A DNA stretch of 64,000 bases from Hypsibius dujardini (taxonomy: Eukaryota > Tardigrada > Eutardigrada > Parachela > Hypsibiidae), in contig LRSR01008901.1 in assembly GCA_001579985.1 (NCBI GenBank), positions 19,136-83,135 of the forward strand, given 5' to 3'. The position numbers were made by a program, and so were the translations under genes. The notes below the pieces were generated by a model that worked only from the letters and a program-made list of their open reading frames with translations, did not search any database and had not been told where the DNA came from. Below are positions 10,301-20,200 of this stretch, piece after piece; within the stretch, counting starts at the first letter, position 1; each line of letters opens with the position of its first letter.

Positions 10301-13042
10301 TAATCACATTTACTATGGTTTTCGAAATTTACGTCATCGTTGTTCTTCGTATAGAGTAACGTTTTATGGCGAAATTTCAAAATTTCAGAAAACAAAGGAA
10401 GATTCCAGTTTCCCTGATTTTGACTATAAAAATAATATATAAATATATAAAAAAAGAAAAGAAAAATATGTAATGATTTTTGACGCAGTCCCTCTCAAAA
10501 TTCTATTTGGAATCGATTGGCATCGGCAGATTCTTTTTTGAGTATGAGGGGGCGGGGTTGTGGGTCATTTCTGCAATTTCACTCGTAATTTTTTGGTCAG
10601 TCCCAAGAATGAGTTGTAGCTCCGCCCCCTGACATTCAAATTCTTATTATTCAACGATTTTCACTTCACATTTGCAGTCATTTATAACGAGCTTATGTGG
10701 AACTAAAAATACCTTAAAACGCGAGCATAAATTTAAAGCTTTTGAAAATGTTTTGAAATTCCTAGGGGACTGTGGAACTCAGACTTTCGCGTTCCCCCGC
10801 AAATGTATGATTATCAGGAGCGAACCGCCGAAATTTGGATTAAGTTTTAAAAACTGTTTTCCACCCCGTTGCCCATCTCTGGCTCACCTCTTGGAGGTCC
10901 TGTGTTCCGATCTATTAAAAGCATCAACGAGTCCCTGTGTACAGAAAATGGGTGACACACTACTGTATCAGATGTTTGAAGACTGCTTGGATTACGATAA
11001 ACCATTCCTTTTTCTAGTGAAGAAAGAACTGCAATTTGAATCAACGAACACTATCCACCGCAAGATCCATGAAATGGTAGCTCGTTGCCTGGAAAGTGAA
11101 TCACACGCTCGTCCTACAGCTACGGATCTCAAGCGCTGGCTCACCACGGTCAGAGTACCCAAAAAAAACTTTGTCGAACTACTGCTCGACCGTTTGGAGA
11201 AGCATTCCGCTTCACTGGAAGAAACGGTTCAGTCGCGGACCGAGGCGTTGTTGGATGAGACGAGGAAGGTCGACGATCTTCTCCGAGAAATACTACCATC
11301 GTATGTCAAGTCTTTTCATGCATGAACTGTAAACAAAATGGACGAAGTTACACCTGCTACAATTACATTTCGATGCATAGAGCAATCATAACAAAGCTTC
11401 GAAATCACCAACCCATCATCGCGGAGATATTTGACAGCGTGACCATCATGTTCAGCGACATCCCCGCGTTTGGGTTGATCGTCGCACAAAGCGAACCTCT
11501 CGAGGTGATTGATTTTCTCAATCACCTCCACACCGCTTTCGACCGGGTCGTCGCGCAGTTCGATGCTTACAAAGTGGAAACCATCAATGACTCTTACGTG
11601 GTACGCAGTAAGGCACAGTGCATTTCATTTTGGCTTTGTTAAGTTTTTAGTTGAGCTGGAATTAAAACTCTACAGCACGCAGATTGTCACTTATTCGGGT
11701 TAAACATCGTTCAATCTCATTTGTTCAGGTTGCAAGTGGTCTTCCCGTAAGGAACGGTGATCGCCACGCGGAGGCAATCTGTCGGCTGGCACAACAACTT
11801 CTACGGGCCGGCACTGCGGTGCATATTCCCGCATGGGGCTATGTCACAATCTGTCCACGAATTGGCATCAATTCCGGTTTGGGTTTCATTCTGAATTTGC
11901 CTACCTGGCTTGCGTAACTTTCATGCACCAAAATTCCAGCTTTGCAATTGCAGGATTCATAGCAGCTGGAGTCGCGGGGACTCGTGCGCCACGCTACTGC
12001 TTGTGGGTATTATTAATTGGAGCGAGAAACCGACAAACAGCGAAACCACCTCCAACGTGTTTAGTACCGACTGTCCGAGCTTTAGCCAATAACTTTTCTT
12101 AATTTTACTCTAATTCTTTATACTAGTATAGTAATTTTCACAGATAATTCTAACAATCATTATATAATTTACATTGCCAAAAAACGTGGGATTAAAACTA
12201 GATAGGCATAAATACTTAAAACTGCTGTGCTATTGTACATGGCACGTCATAAAGGGTGTATAGGTTGAGTTATTGAGAATTTTTAAGAAACCACAATGCG
12301 CGTCGTTTTCTAGCATTTTTGAGCAGTCCTAACAAAGTATTGGTTAGCATTCCAGAAAGTCTCGAAAGTTACCAAGCGTGATAACTGTTGAAAGACTTTA
12401 AAGTTTGCTTAACGTATAAGTAAATTATCTTGATAGCGCCACAGACCTTGACACGGCGCTTTTAAGAATCCAAAATACGTTTTTCAATCAAATGTTTTTC
12501 AAAGGCTTTTCTGCAAACACATTTTTTGTGAGTGATCGCGAGGATTTCTTTTGTTAGATTTGGGGATACAATGAACACAGCGAGCCGCATGGAATCGCAT
12601 GGAGCGGGTCAGTGGCCTGCAATTTTCAGTTTTTTAGAAGTCTATTGCGCTGTAATCTGTACCCATTTAAAGATACGCAACACTCATGTTTGGTTTGTGT
12701 ACTGTGAAAAAACTGAACCTCTCTGTAGCTAACAAGATCCACGTGTCGTCATCGACTTACGAACTGGTTGAAGAAGCAAGATTGCGCACGAAAGACGCGG
12801 AACGTGACCACCTAGTGTTCAAGGCCAGAGGCTTCGTCCCCATCAAAGTAAGACATTTCGTTGTGCTACTGTATGTTAACTGTTTTGCTCATAACTTCCG
12901 GAACTGCTTTCGCCCATTTCACCATGATAATCATTAACGTTTATTAATCTCATTATCTTCTCCTTGTCAATAGGGAAAGGGATTGGTGAATACTTTCTGG
13001 TTATCATCTTCAGCAGCTAACGATCAGCAGATGGCCGTTTGA
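4395..13042 (+). CDS. receptor guanylyl cyclase RGC-1 (20 exons, 1035 aa)
   Basis: Membrane receptor predicted to convert GTP to cGMP on ligand binding. Exons: 4395-4785, 4917-4958, 5826-6158, 6311-6393, 6481-6558, 6676-6813, 6907-6957, 7066-7236, 7306-7444, 8197-8272, 8343-8571, 8783-8959, 9031-9292, 11018-11300, 11381-11600, 11729-11876, 11954-12002, 12558-12607, 12729-12847, 12974-13042. The sum is 3108 nt, in frame. A signal peptide (MHILSLRHFL...) leads an ANF-receptor-type ectodomain (LLGPSLLRTFMIGAH, MTNGDY, CGLNGEKC). The membrane helix is at about 479-500 and the kinase-homology domain at about 525-785, with Arg554 at the ATP-Lys place and HAG669-671 for DFG. The coiled helix is at about 790-817 and the cyclase domain at about 834-1020. 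Catalytic Asp844, Glu884, Asp888, Cys956, Asn963 and Arg967 are present. The exon 9 donor (CCGG|GTTGGT) is weak but is the choice that keeps frame in all four genes. AATAAA at 13390 may be the poly(A) signal. Confidence 0.88.
9293..11017 (+). other. intron 13 of RGC-1, long, with element-derived blocks
   Basis: This 1.7-kb intron lies between kinase-lobe exons. It contains a block at 10060-10240 (around GGCATATCTGAAACTGTC and a GC-rich inverted stretch) also present in RGC-2 (22940-23140) and RGC-4 (53260-53480). It also contains a G-rich/C-rich hairpin at 10480-10640 (GAGGGGGCGGGG versus CCGCCCCCT). The frame 10672-11017 is open in RGC-1 only and is interrupted or deleted in the paralogs, so I treat it as intron. 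Confidence 0.6.
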
Positions 13043-13881
13043 GTTTGCACGCCGAATACTTCTGTAGCTGGGTGGTACTATAACTGCCACGGTGGAACCG
13101 CAAGAGCCCAGCAGCTTATTCATATGGACTTTCGTTCCCCTTGCAAATTCTCGCATTTCACATTCAATGACGTCACAAGGAGAGTTATTTTGCAGCAAAG
13201 ATACAGGAAGATATGCGTCGTTTTTAACAACCTTCATTCTTCAAAGCGACGTTTCAGGCTGCGCCGATAAGACGAGAAACTATAAAAGACGCGCAGCTTT
13301 GCTACAAAAAAACCTCAAACGAAGCGAACGGTTCGCTCAAAATCAGACTCTAGAGTTTAATTGCTGGTTCGGCTGTCTCGGACGTGAACAATAAACCACA
13401 ATCCGATTCATTCTATTTTTTCCCAAGATGTTTTCACAAATCACTTGTACAACGGACGTTGGATGACCCGCAGTCCGACTCGTTTGGTATCCCCCGCCTT
13501 GTCAGCGTGCCACCTGACTCATTCGGTTCCCCGGATATTGACTAACCGGAATATCGGTTAATCGGTATATCTAAATTTCAGTTCTTCATCAGGATTCTTC
13601 ATATACTGCACAGGACGCCATTTTTATACCCACTGCTGCGGAACGGTCGCTTGCTAATTCCAACGAATCATCATGAACGAAAATGACCCCATTTTGCTCA
13701 TTAGCATGACTACAATTAACCATCCTATCCTTACATTAGCTTATCCTTTCCTTTTTGACATAAAGAGCTTTTTTTGTCTCCTTTGTTGTAGCCCGTTCTT
13801 CCCTCCCTTTAGTTGATCCTCCAAGAGGCATATTTTCGATACATTTGTTTGCCAAGACATTACTCTCTTACAAAGAGAAGT
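13043..13881. repeat. shared RGC-to-Ly6 spacer, unit 1
   Basis: Non-coding sequence homologous to 27032-28047, 28991-30011, 43862-44729 and (left half only) 56077-56540. Recognisable landmarks are ACCGCAA/CAGCCCAGCAGCTTAT near its start and CGGACGTTGGATGA near its middle. It separates each cyclase from the Ly6 first exon and probably holds the 3' UTR of one gene and the promoter of the next. Confidence 0.65.
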
Positions 13882-13942
13882 TTGGAATTTATCGGCAAAT
13901 CAGTATTTTTTGTGCTGGTCACATTGTCACTCCAAACCTACG
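13882..13942 (+). pseudogene. Ly6 first-exon relic, unit 1
   Basis: Homologous to the signal-peptide exon at 28048-28108 and ending at the same donor (CCTACG|GTAATT), but the start codon is TTG instead of ATG. No exon 2 or 3 follows within the next 2 kb, so only this fragment of the Ly6 gene survives in unit 1. Confidence 0.75.
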
Positions 13943-14337
13943 GTAATTATAAGTAATGAAACAATATTTGCTAACCCTAGTACATGAGGGGACAAATTCA
14001 GCCCCCTTTCTGGGACGTGGGACACAATAGCAACTTTTTTATATGGTGACGGGAACAAACTAAGTCACTTATAGGCATAATTTGTCATCCGGACTTTATT
14101 CCATAAGAAAATTTGTCTTCCGTTTTCTTATTCCATAAGAAAATTTGTCCTCCGGGCATTATAATGTCCAGGGCATTGCGCGACTGCGCCATGCAATCAT
14201 AACTACTTGTGCAATGCATTGTGCGCAATGCATAAGCGCGAGATGCCAACGGCTTTCAAAAAAAATTCCGCTGTTCGTCTTTTATCCACACGTTTGTTTC
14301 GGATGGTCCGGATGATGTTACCGTAATCACAAAAGGT

Positions 14338-14639
14338 GTCGAGAAAAGGAGTTTGTGTCATGGCGCAAATTGCTTAGTAATGCTGTTTTTGAAAATGTTT
14401 TAGCGACACGAAGACACGAGGCGCTCGATTGTGGAACGAAAACAGAACAGACCAATGATAACATTTTGTGTGCTGTATGCTCGTGTGTTGCTGCACAAAA
14501 CTTCACGAGGAAATGCCGATTTGCTCGTGAATTCGTGAGCCGTTAACGTGACTCACACACGATCTCACAATCAGTTGCACTTCGTGTCCTCGTGTCTTCG
14601 TTGTCGAAAAAAAGACTCTGTGTCATGGCGCATATTGCT
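14338..14639. mobile_element. MITE with AGCAATATGCGCCATGACA ends (rearranged copy)
   Basis: The right part, ending at 14639 and followed by TA, matches in reverse orientation the complete element at 33497-33769. The left terminus is replaced by a second right-end-like sequence (TGTCATGGCGCAAATTGCT at 14358), so the copy looks rearranged or formed from two elements. It has no coding capacity. The stretch before it (13943-14337) holds no gene, only two AATTTGTC-type direct repeats (about 14095-14155). Confidence 0.65.
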
Positions 14640-14763
14640 TACTAATAAATTAAAAAAATATACAAACAAAATTAACATGCCAAATCACGTTTCTAAGTTT
14701 ATAAAAAGATTTTCCATTATGCTTAATCCATACGGTCACCTCTCCTTATAAGACATAGAAGAT

Positions 14764-14812
14764 AGATAGACAAATAGACAGACATACAAAGGACTAACAG
14801 ATAAACAGACAA

Positions 14813-14851
<39 letters not shown>

Positions 14852-14855
14852 ACAA
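14764..14855. repeat. (CAGA)n microsatellite, unit 2
   Basis: About 90 bp of CAGA tetranucleotides with some CAAA and GATA units, directly upstream of the broken GPCR exon, in the same relative place as in unit 1. Confidence 0.9.
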
Positions 14856-14931
14856 ACAAGTCCCCATACTCTACCGTAGGCATGTAGTACAAACCATGAA
14901 ATATATCCCTTCCGTTTTTTCGCAAATGGAA

Positions 14932-15409
14932 ACTCCTCGTCTTGAGGATCCTCAGTTGGTCCATTTCTTTAGTCGTCAATCTACCTATTTACTTCGGCTA
15001 CGGCGGTCAGTTCATCCGCGCCATGCCGTTTCGTGACTGCGCCGCCCAGTCCAGCAATCGTGCCGGCGTTTACTTCACAATCTGGCTGACCCTCGGTTCA
15101 TATTTTCCGGTCGCAGCGACCACCCTGGTCTGCATCACTCTGTTCGTCCGGCTGAGAGCTCAATTCGCTTGGGTCTCTCACAAAGACGTCAGCCTGGACC
15201 GTCTTCGGCAGCATGGTGTGATCCGCCGCCGACTGGTGATCACTCGAATGCTGTGTGTTTTTTGGTTGTGGTACTGCTTGTGCTACCTGCCTAGCACGGT
15301 GGCGGTTGTGCTGTTCCCGCTCTTGACCTGGCGCAACCAAATTTCTCTTCGGCTGTGGGCGAAAGTACTACAACTGAGTGGATACACAGTAACAACAGCA
15401 ATATTGTAA
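14932..15409 (+). pseudogene. broken GPCR TM4-TM7 exon, unit 2
   Basis: Close copy of 2517-2988 that keeps the reading frame through TM4-TM6 (RMLCVFWLWYCLCYLP unchanged). Two lesions are visible. The acceptor before TGGAAACTCC reads CGCAA instead of CGCAG, so the AG is gone. A deletion of about 155 bp, apparently between two ATAC microhomologies, joins GGATAC in TM7 to downstream non-coding sequence, removing GCGTTCAGTCCA and the splice donor. The frame then ends at a TAA at 15407-15409. Confidence 0.75.
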
Positions 15410-15762
15410 ACGGGCATTATATTGGGCAGACAAAAATTAAAGGAAGAAAGAAACAAAAATAGCAGAATAACATTAGTTACGAAATATCTGCTGTACTTCG
15501 TTTTAAATGTAGTTTCTATACAGCAATTTTGAGAGAAAGATAATCCTTACAGCAAATGTGCATACCTTTGGCCAGAAAAATCGGGAGGCTCAATTTGTCA
15601 ACAGGCAATTTTTTACCACAAGTTTGCAGGTTATACACACGTGGTCTTGTGGCTAATTATTTCCGCTCCAAATCAAAGCAAATTTTTTGTGAAACCTGCA
15701 GTCTTGTGATAACAAATTACCTCTTGACAAATCGAGCCTCCTAATTTTTCGGTTACGTCCTA
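15410..15762. other. 5' flank of RGC-2, first part
   Basis: Homologous to 3145-3510 in unit 1. No exon is seen. It ends where the inverted-repeat element at 15763 is inserted. Confidence 0.5.
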
Positions 15763-16357
15763 GTTTAGGGACAGTATTCAGAGTTTAGAAATTTCAATCA
15801 TTTCTGACTCAAAATATTATTCTGAATCGATTGGCATCAGCCGAATTTTGATCCGAGGTCCGGGGGCGGAGTTACGAGGGTTTGAAGTATTCAAATAATT
15901 AATCAATCACCACTGGCGTTGGGTTTTGAATGGCAACATTGATTCAGATTCCCATGAGTGATGGGGCGTCGAGCGTGGGTGAGCGAGCGAGCCCTCGCTC
16001 GGTGACCCATCACTTATGGGTAAAAGGCCATAAGAAAATGGCGGCACTTATACCACTACTCAATCAATCGATCAAGCATCTGTTTGCCTAAACCTTTATG
16101 AGCGAGCGAGCGAGTCCAGCTCGATGAGCCTTCACTCATGGCTTTAAGGCCATAAGAAAATGTCTGCGCTGATACCGCTACCCAGGAAATCAATCAAGCA
16201 ATTAATCGACTTACTGAGCAGGGCAAATGAACAACCAAAATATTCTAGTTCCGCCTCCTAACATCTGATCAAAATTCGGCTGATGCCAATCGATTCACAA
16301 AGTCATTTTGGGTCGGAATGGTATAAAATTAATAAATTCTGAATACTGTCCCTAAAG
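15763..16357. mobile_element. 595-bp inverted-repeat element with internal tandem duplication
   Basis: Its ends are inverted copies of TTTAGGGACAGTATTCAGA, and a second pair of complementary blocks (ATCGATTGGCATCAGCCGAA and its complement) lies about 65 bp inside. The interior has two roughly 120-bp direct copies of a GAGCGAGCGAG-rich segment ending in GGCCATAAGAAAATG. It interrupts the RGC-2 5' flank relative to unit 1. Its subterminal block recurs in intron 13 of the cyclases (10505, 23365, 53745). Confidence 0.7.
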
Positions 16358-17225
16358 TCATATATTACCTTTTTTCTGACGCTTATTGCGGATTATCGAC
16401 GAGGTGTCCAAAAGATCGTCAGCAAATTATACGGCCAAAGCACCCAACGGAGTGACGCCAGTCTTTTAGAGATGCGGCACCCATGGAAAAAAGCATCGCA
16501 CAGCCGGTATTAGAACCAACCAAGGATTGTTTGGTGTGCTTATTTCCTGATCAACTAAAATCGGCTGCTGCTAAAGACTTTCATAAGGTTCTTTCATTGT
16601 TTTGCAGTCCAAATCAGCAATCACCGTTTACTAGTACCAGCGTTCATGTTTCTAAGTTGAACATTTACTGGTTGTAATACAAATGCCGACCGTTTGACAG
16701 TGCCTGTAAGAACACTAGCAAACTCAGCATTGATAAATAAATTCAAATCACCTTTCGCACCAACCTCATGGTCTATCTCTCACACGGAATCGACCAAGGT
16801 TGACGGACCGGCGTTTTTGTGTGGCTTCGATCACAAAAATGCCGACGTACACAGGATTACACGAAGAGGTATACCCATCTTTTAGCCGACGGTGGATGTT
16901 ACGGAACCGTATTTCTGCTCAAACAGATGCTTAGCTCATCCGTCATGGTTCGACAGGGAGCTCTGTGGAAATGCTTTGTCAACCGTTCGGTGCATGCGTT
17001 TAGAGCAAACATTTAACACAACAACAGGGAAGACTGAGCAGCAACTGAAGTACTATATCCGGGAGCTATTTAGAAATGTGTCTTTCTGGAATATTCAATT
17101 TCAATTTCAATTCTTTTCTGGCGTCGGTAGTTCCAGAGGTTTTCGCCATTTTTAATAGGATTTTCTTAATTTAAAGTTTTAGATGTTTTTTTTGCATTAT
17201 TGTACAAGTAATCCGACCGACCAAT
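16358..17225. other. 5' flank of RGC-2, second part
   Basis: Homologous to 3565-4394. The small frames here (for example the ATG at 16483) are not conserved in unit 4, so I do not call an exon. The RGC-2 promoter probably lies here. Confidence 0.5.
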
Positions 17226-20200
17226 ATGCATATCTTGTCTTTGCGACACTTTCTTATTGGGTTAGTAATCTCAACAAAAAATTTGACTTTTGCGGGGAAC
17301 ATCACCCTTATATCGATTACTGCGATCGATGACGGACGGGCCGGTTTCTGGTCCACCAACCTAATTTTTGACGTCGTTACGAATATGCTATTTAATAATT
17401 TAACTCACATACCGCTGAGGTATCGCCACGATGGTAACTACAGCGCACTGAAGGACAAGCCCGAATTCAGTCCAGGCCGTAATCCACTAGCTGCTCCACC
17501 TCCAAAGGAGTGCGAAGCGGGAAATGTTGCCGACTTTTTCTTCAAGTTTTATTATGACCATCAGGAATTATTCACCGGTCATCTGGAACAGCAGTTCACG
17601 ATCGTCACAATCACCGGTAAAGGAATTAGACATACTGCATATTTAAATTACTGAGACCCGCAAATGAAATGTGACTCTGTACTGTAGTAAAGTAAAATTA
17701 TTAATATAATTTAATTTAATGTCAGTAATTATTCATATTTGTTTTAGACTGCGACGACTCAACGCTTGAAGTTGCCAATTTTATGAGAGGTATGAATTAC
17801 AAAGGTCTTTTATTTGCACGCGACCACTTTATTCCAACCCATTTTTCTCTACCTACCCCCCCCCCCACCCAACTCATGTTTAATATGAAGACCTCAACGT
17901 TCAATCATCAATTCGACACGTTTTAGTCAGGATAAGAGCGATTTTCGAATAAAATATAGAGGAATTTTAGACCACACTGATTTCATGACACGCTTCAGCC
18001 CATAAAATGAATTGGTATCTCTGTCAAACAAATCTCATTTAAATTGTCTGTTGATTCTGTCACACGATATCTCTTACGAGACATTTCCTATTTGCTGACA
18101 CCCGATAGTGCTGATACTAGCAATTTTTGTTATAATCCAATTTTTCTCGTGAAAAACTTTTATGGCCAATACAACTATTGTTCTAATAAAGCAACTTCTG
18201 GAAATTTAAATATATAGTAAACATTTTCAAGTCATTTTCATCTCAGTCCATTGGTTGAAACTGCGAATAGATTTTCTACTTGAGTAGAATAAGATTTTCA
18301 ATAACTTTTATTGTTAATAAGAGTTGTTTAAATGCCTGTGTTGGGTGGTACCCAACAGGTACCCAATACTTACTAATAGTACGGTATATCTACCTAGTTC
18401 CTAACTCATTCCTATCTACCCTCACATTCATTAATGTGCTTATTCAGCTGTTATTACGTACATAATTCCGCCATGTTGGCAGGAACTAGTACGTTAGATC
18501 AGGAACTATTCTTTATCTCTGACTATATAAGTGTGTTTTGCAGTAATCTAAAAGAGTTCCTTCCTTTTTCCTCTTAACAGTAAAGTCTTCCCTCAATTCT
18601 TCTCCCATTATTCAGTCTAATAGCTTGTATGTTCAGGTTCTTCCGTCCTAGTAGGGACGGAGGATTAACACCTGTAAGGAATTTTTCTTGGAAATGATCT
18701 GCAACGTATTATTGTGTTGAAATATTCCCTTATGAAGCAAATCAACAAGCTAGATAAACTTTAAAAATAAGTAAACTGAATTCAATTTTATCCTTGAAAT
18801 TTTTTATTATAAATATAACTCAATTTAAAAATTCATACGATTTCAAAACCCTGTACTTCGTGATGATACCATAATAAATGTATGCCCTTGTAAGACTAAA
18901 TTTGTGCTCAGACACAAAGGCATTGCTCGCGCTCTCCGTCCCCATCAGCGTCCTCTCTGACATCGATCGCTATCCGACTGCCCTGAATTTCTTTTCCATG
19001 CCGGATGCGTATTTTGTTCACACTGTGGCACTGCTGGCTCAGCGCTTTCGTTGGTCCGGCATCAACGTGTTATGCAATATCGAGGGTGACTTCGAAGGGA
19101 AGCTATGCCAACACTTTGACGAGTTCATGCAAACCAGCGTGGCGAGAAATACGGAAATTTACAAGACCGTGATCGCAATCAAATATGAGGATGAAGTGTA
19201 TGCTAACTTTACACCTGTGTACCCTCACTTTACAAGCCAACGAGGTGAGTGTAATATCGAAGTTTTACTTTTTAAAAGTTGCTTGGCTTGTCTCAATTTT
19301 TTGTCAATCTTCTATGGGAAGAAAGGATCCCTTTTTTGTGTTGTAAAAAAAACTCAATCTGGGCCGACTCTAAAACAATCCGGTCATTGGTTCACAGTTA
19401 TAATGGTGTTGCTTGGACCGTCGCTGCTCCGCACCTTTATGATCGGTGCTCACAGCCGGAATATGACCAATGGAGATTACGTATGTGAAGGTCAATGGCG
19501 AATTAGTTGACTTTTTCTTCACAGCAAACGATCATGAGTGGGATGATTTACCCACAGATTTTTTTGGCATTTGGAATTCTTGGCATTCCCAGTCAAAACG
19601 CTATTTTCTGGAAAAAGAATCAAACTGATGACAAGGTGAGACAATTTTATTGACCGTTTCTTTATGGGCATCATGCAAACAATTGTTCGGGTATTAGACC
19701 AATCATAGTAAACATTTGTTATACAATTTTGTTTACCCGAAAAATTGTCTAGGAAGCCTTCCTGGCTTTCCGGAGCTTGCTAATTATTGCGGACAGTGAG
19801 GGAGATCACAACGGCCCGCAAGAGGTCAATTGGAAGGTACACGCGGAACTCAAGCGTCGATATAACATCTCGCAAAAAATTGAAGAAGAGGTACAGTAAT
19901 GCCAAAAGGGGAGGCTTTTAAGGCCTGTGGGGAAAAACCTTGAAATCTATAGTAGCACTCTATTCTTTTTTTGTATTATTTAGGATGCAGAAGTACCAGT
20001 GAAGCAATACGAAATCTTTTCGATTATAGCTTCGGTTTGTATAGTGTATAATCGTGAACGTATTTGTTATGTATTTTTATGTATGTAATACAAGCTATTG
20101 TTGTTTTATATTTTTGGTGATACTAACAAGCAGTTTTCACAGACTTTAGAAAGGACTCGCCACTATCTTGACCGCATGACGGTCTCAGACTTTGTGAAGG

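Noticed and set aside
10672-11017. Upstream extension of RGC-1 exon 14 as an open frame
   Set aside because: The frame is closed in RGC-2 and RGC-3 and mostly deleted in RGC-4, while a shared TTTAG/CTAG acceptor at 11017 restores the expected kinase sequence.
11301-11380. Apparent stop (KSFHA*) truncating the cyclases before the catalytic domain
   Set aside because: It is an 80-bp intron with GTATGT and TAG ends in all four genes; splicing gives ILPSAIITKLRNHEP, which fits the family.
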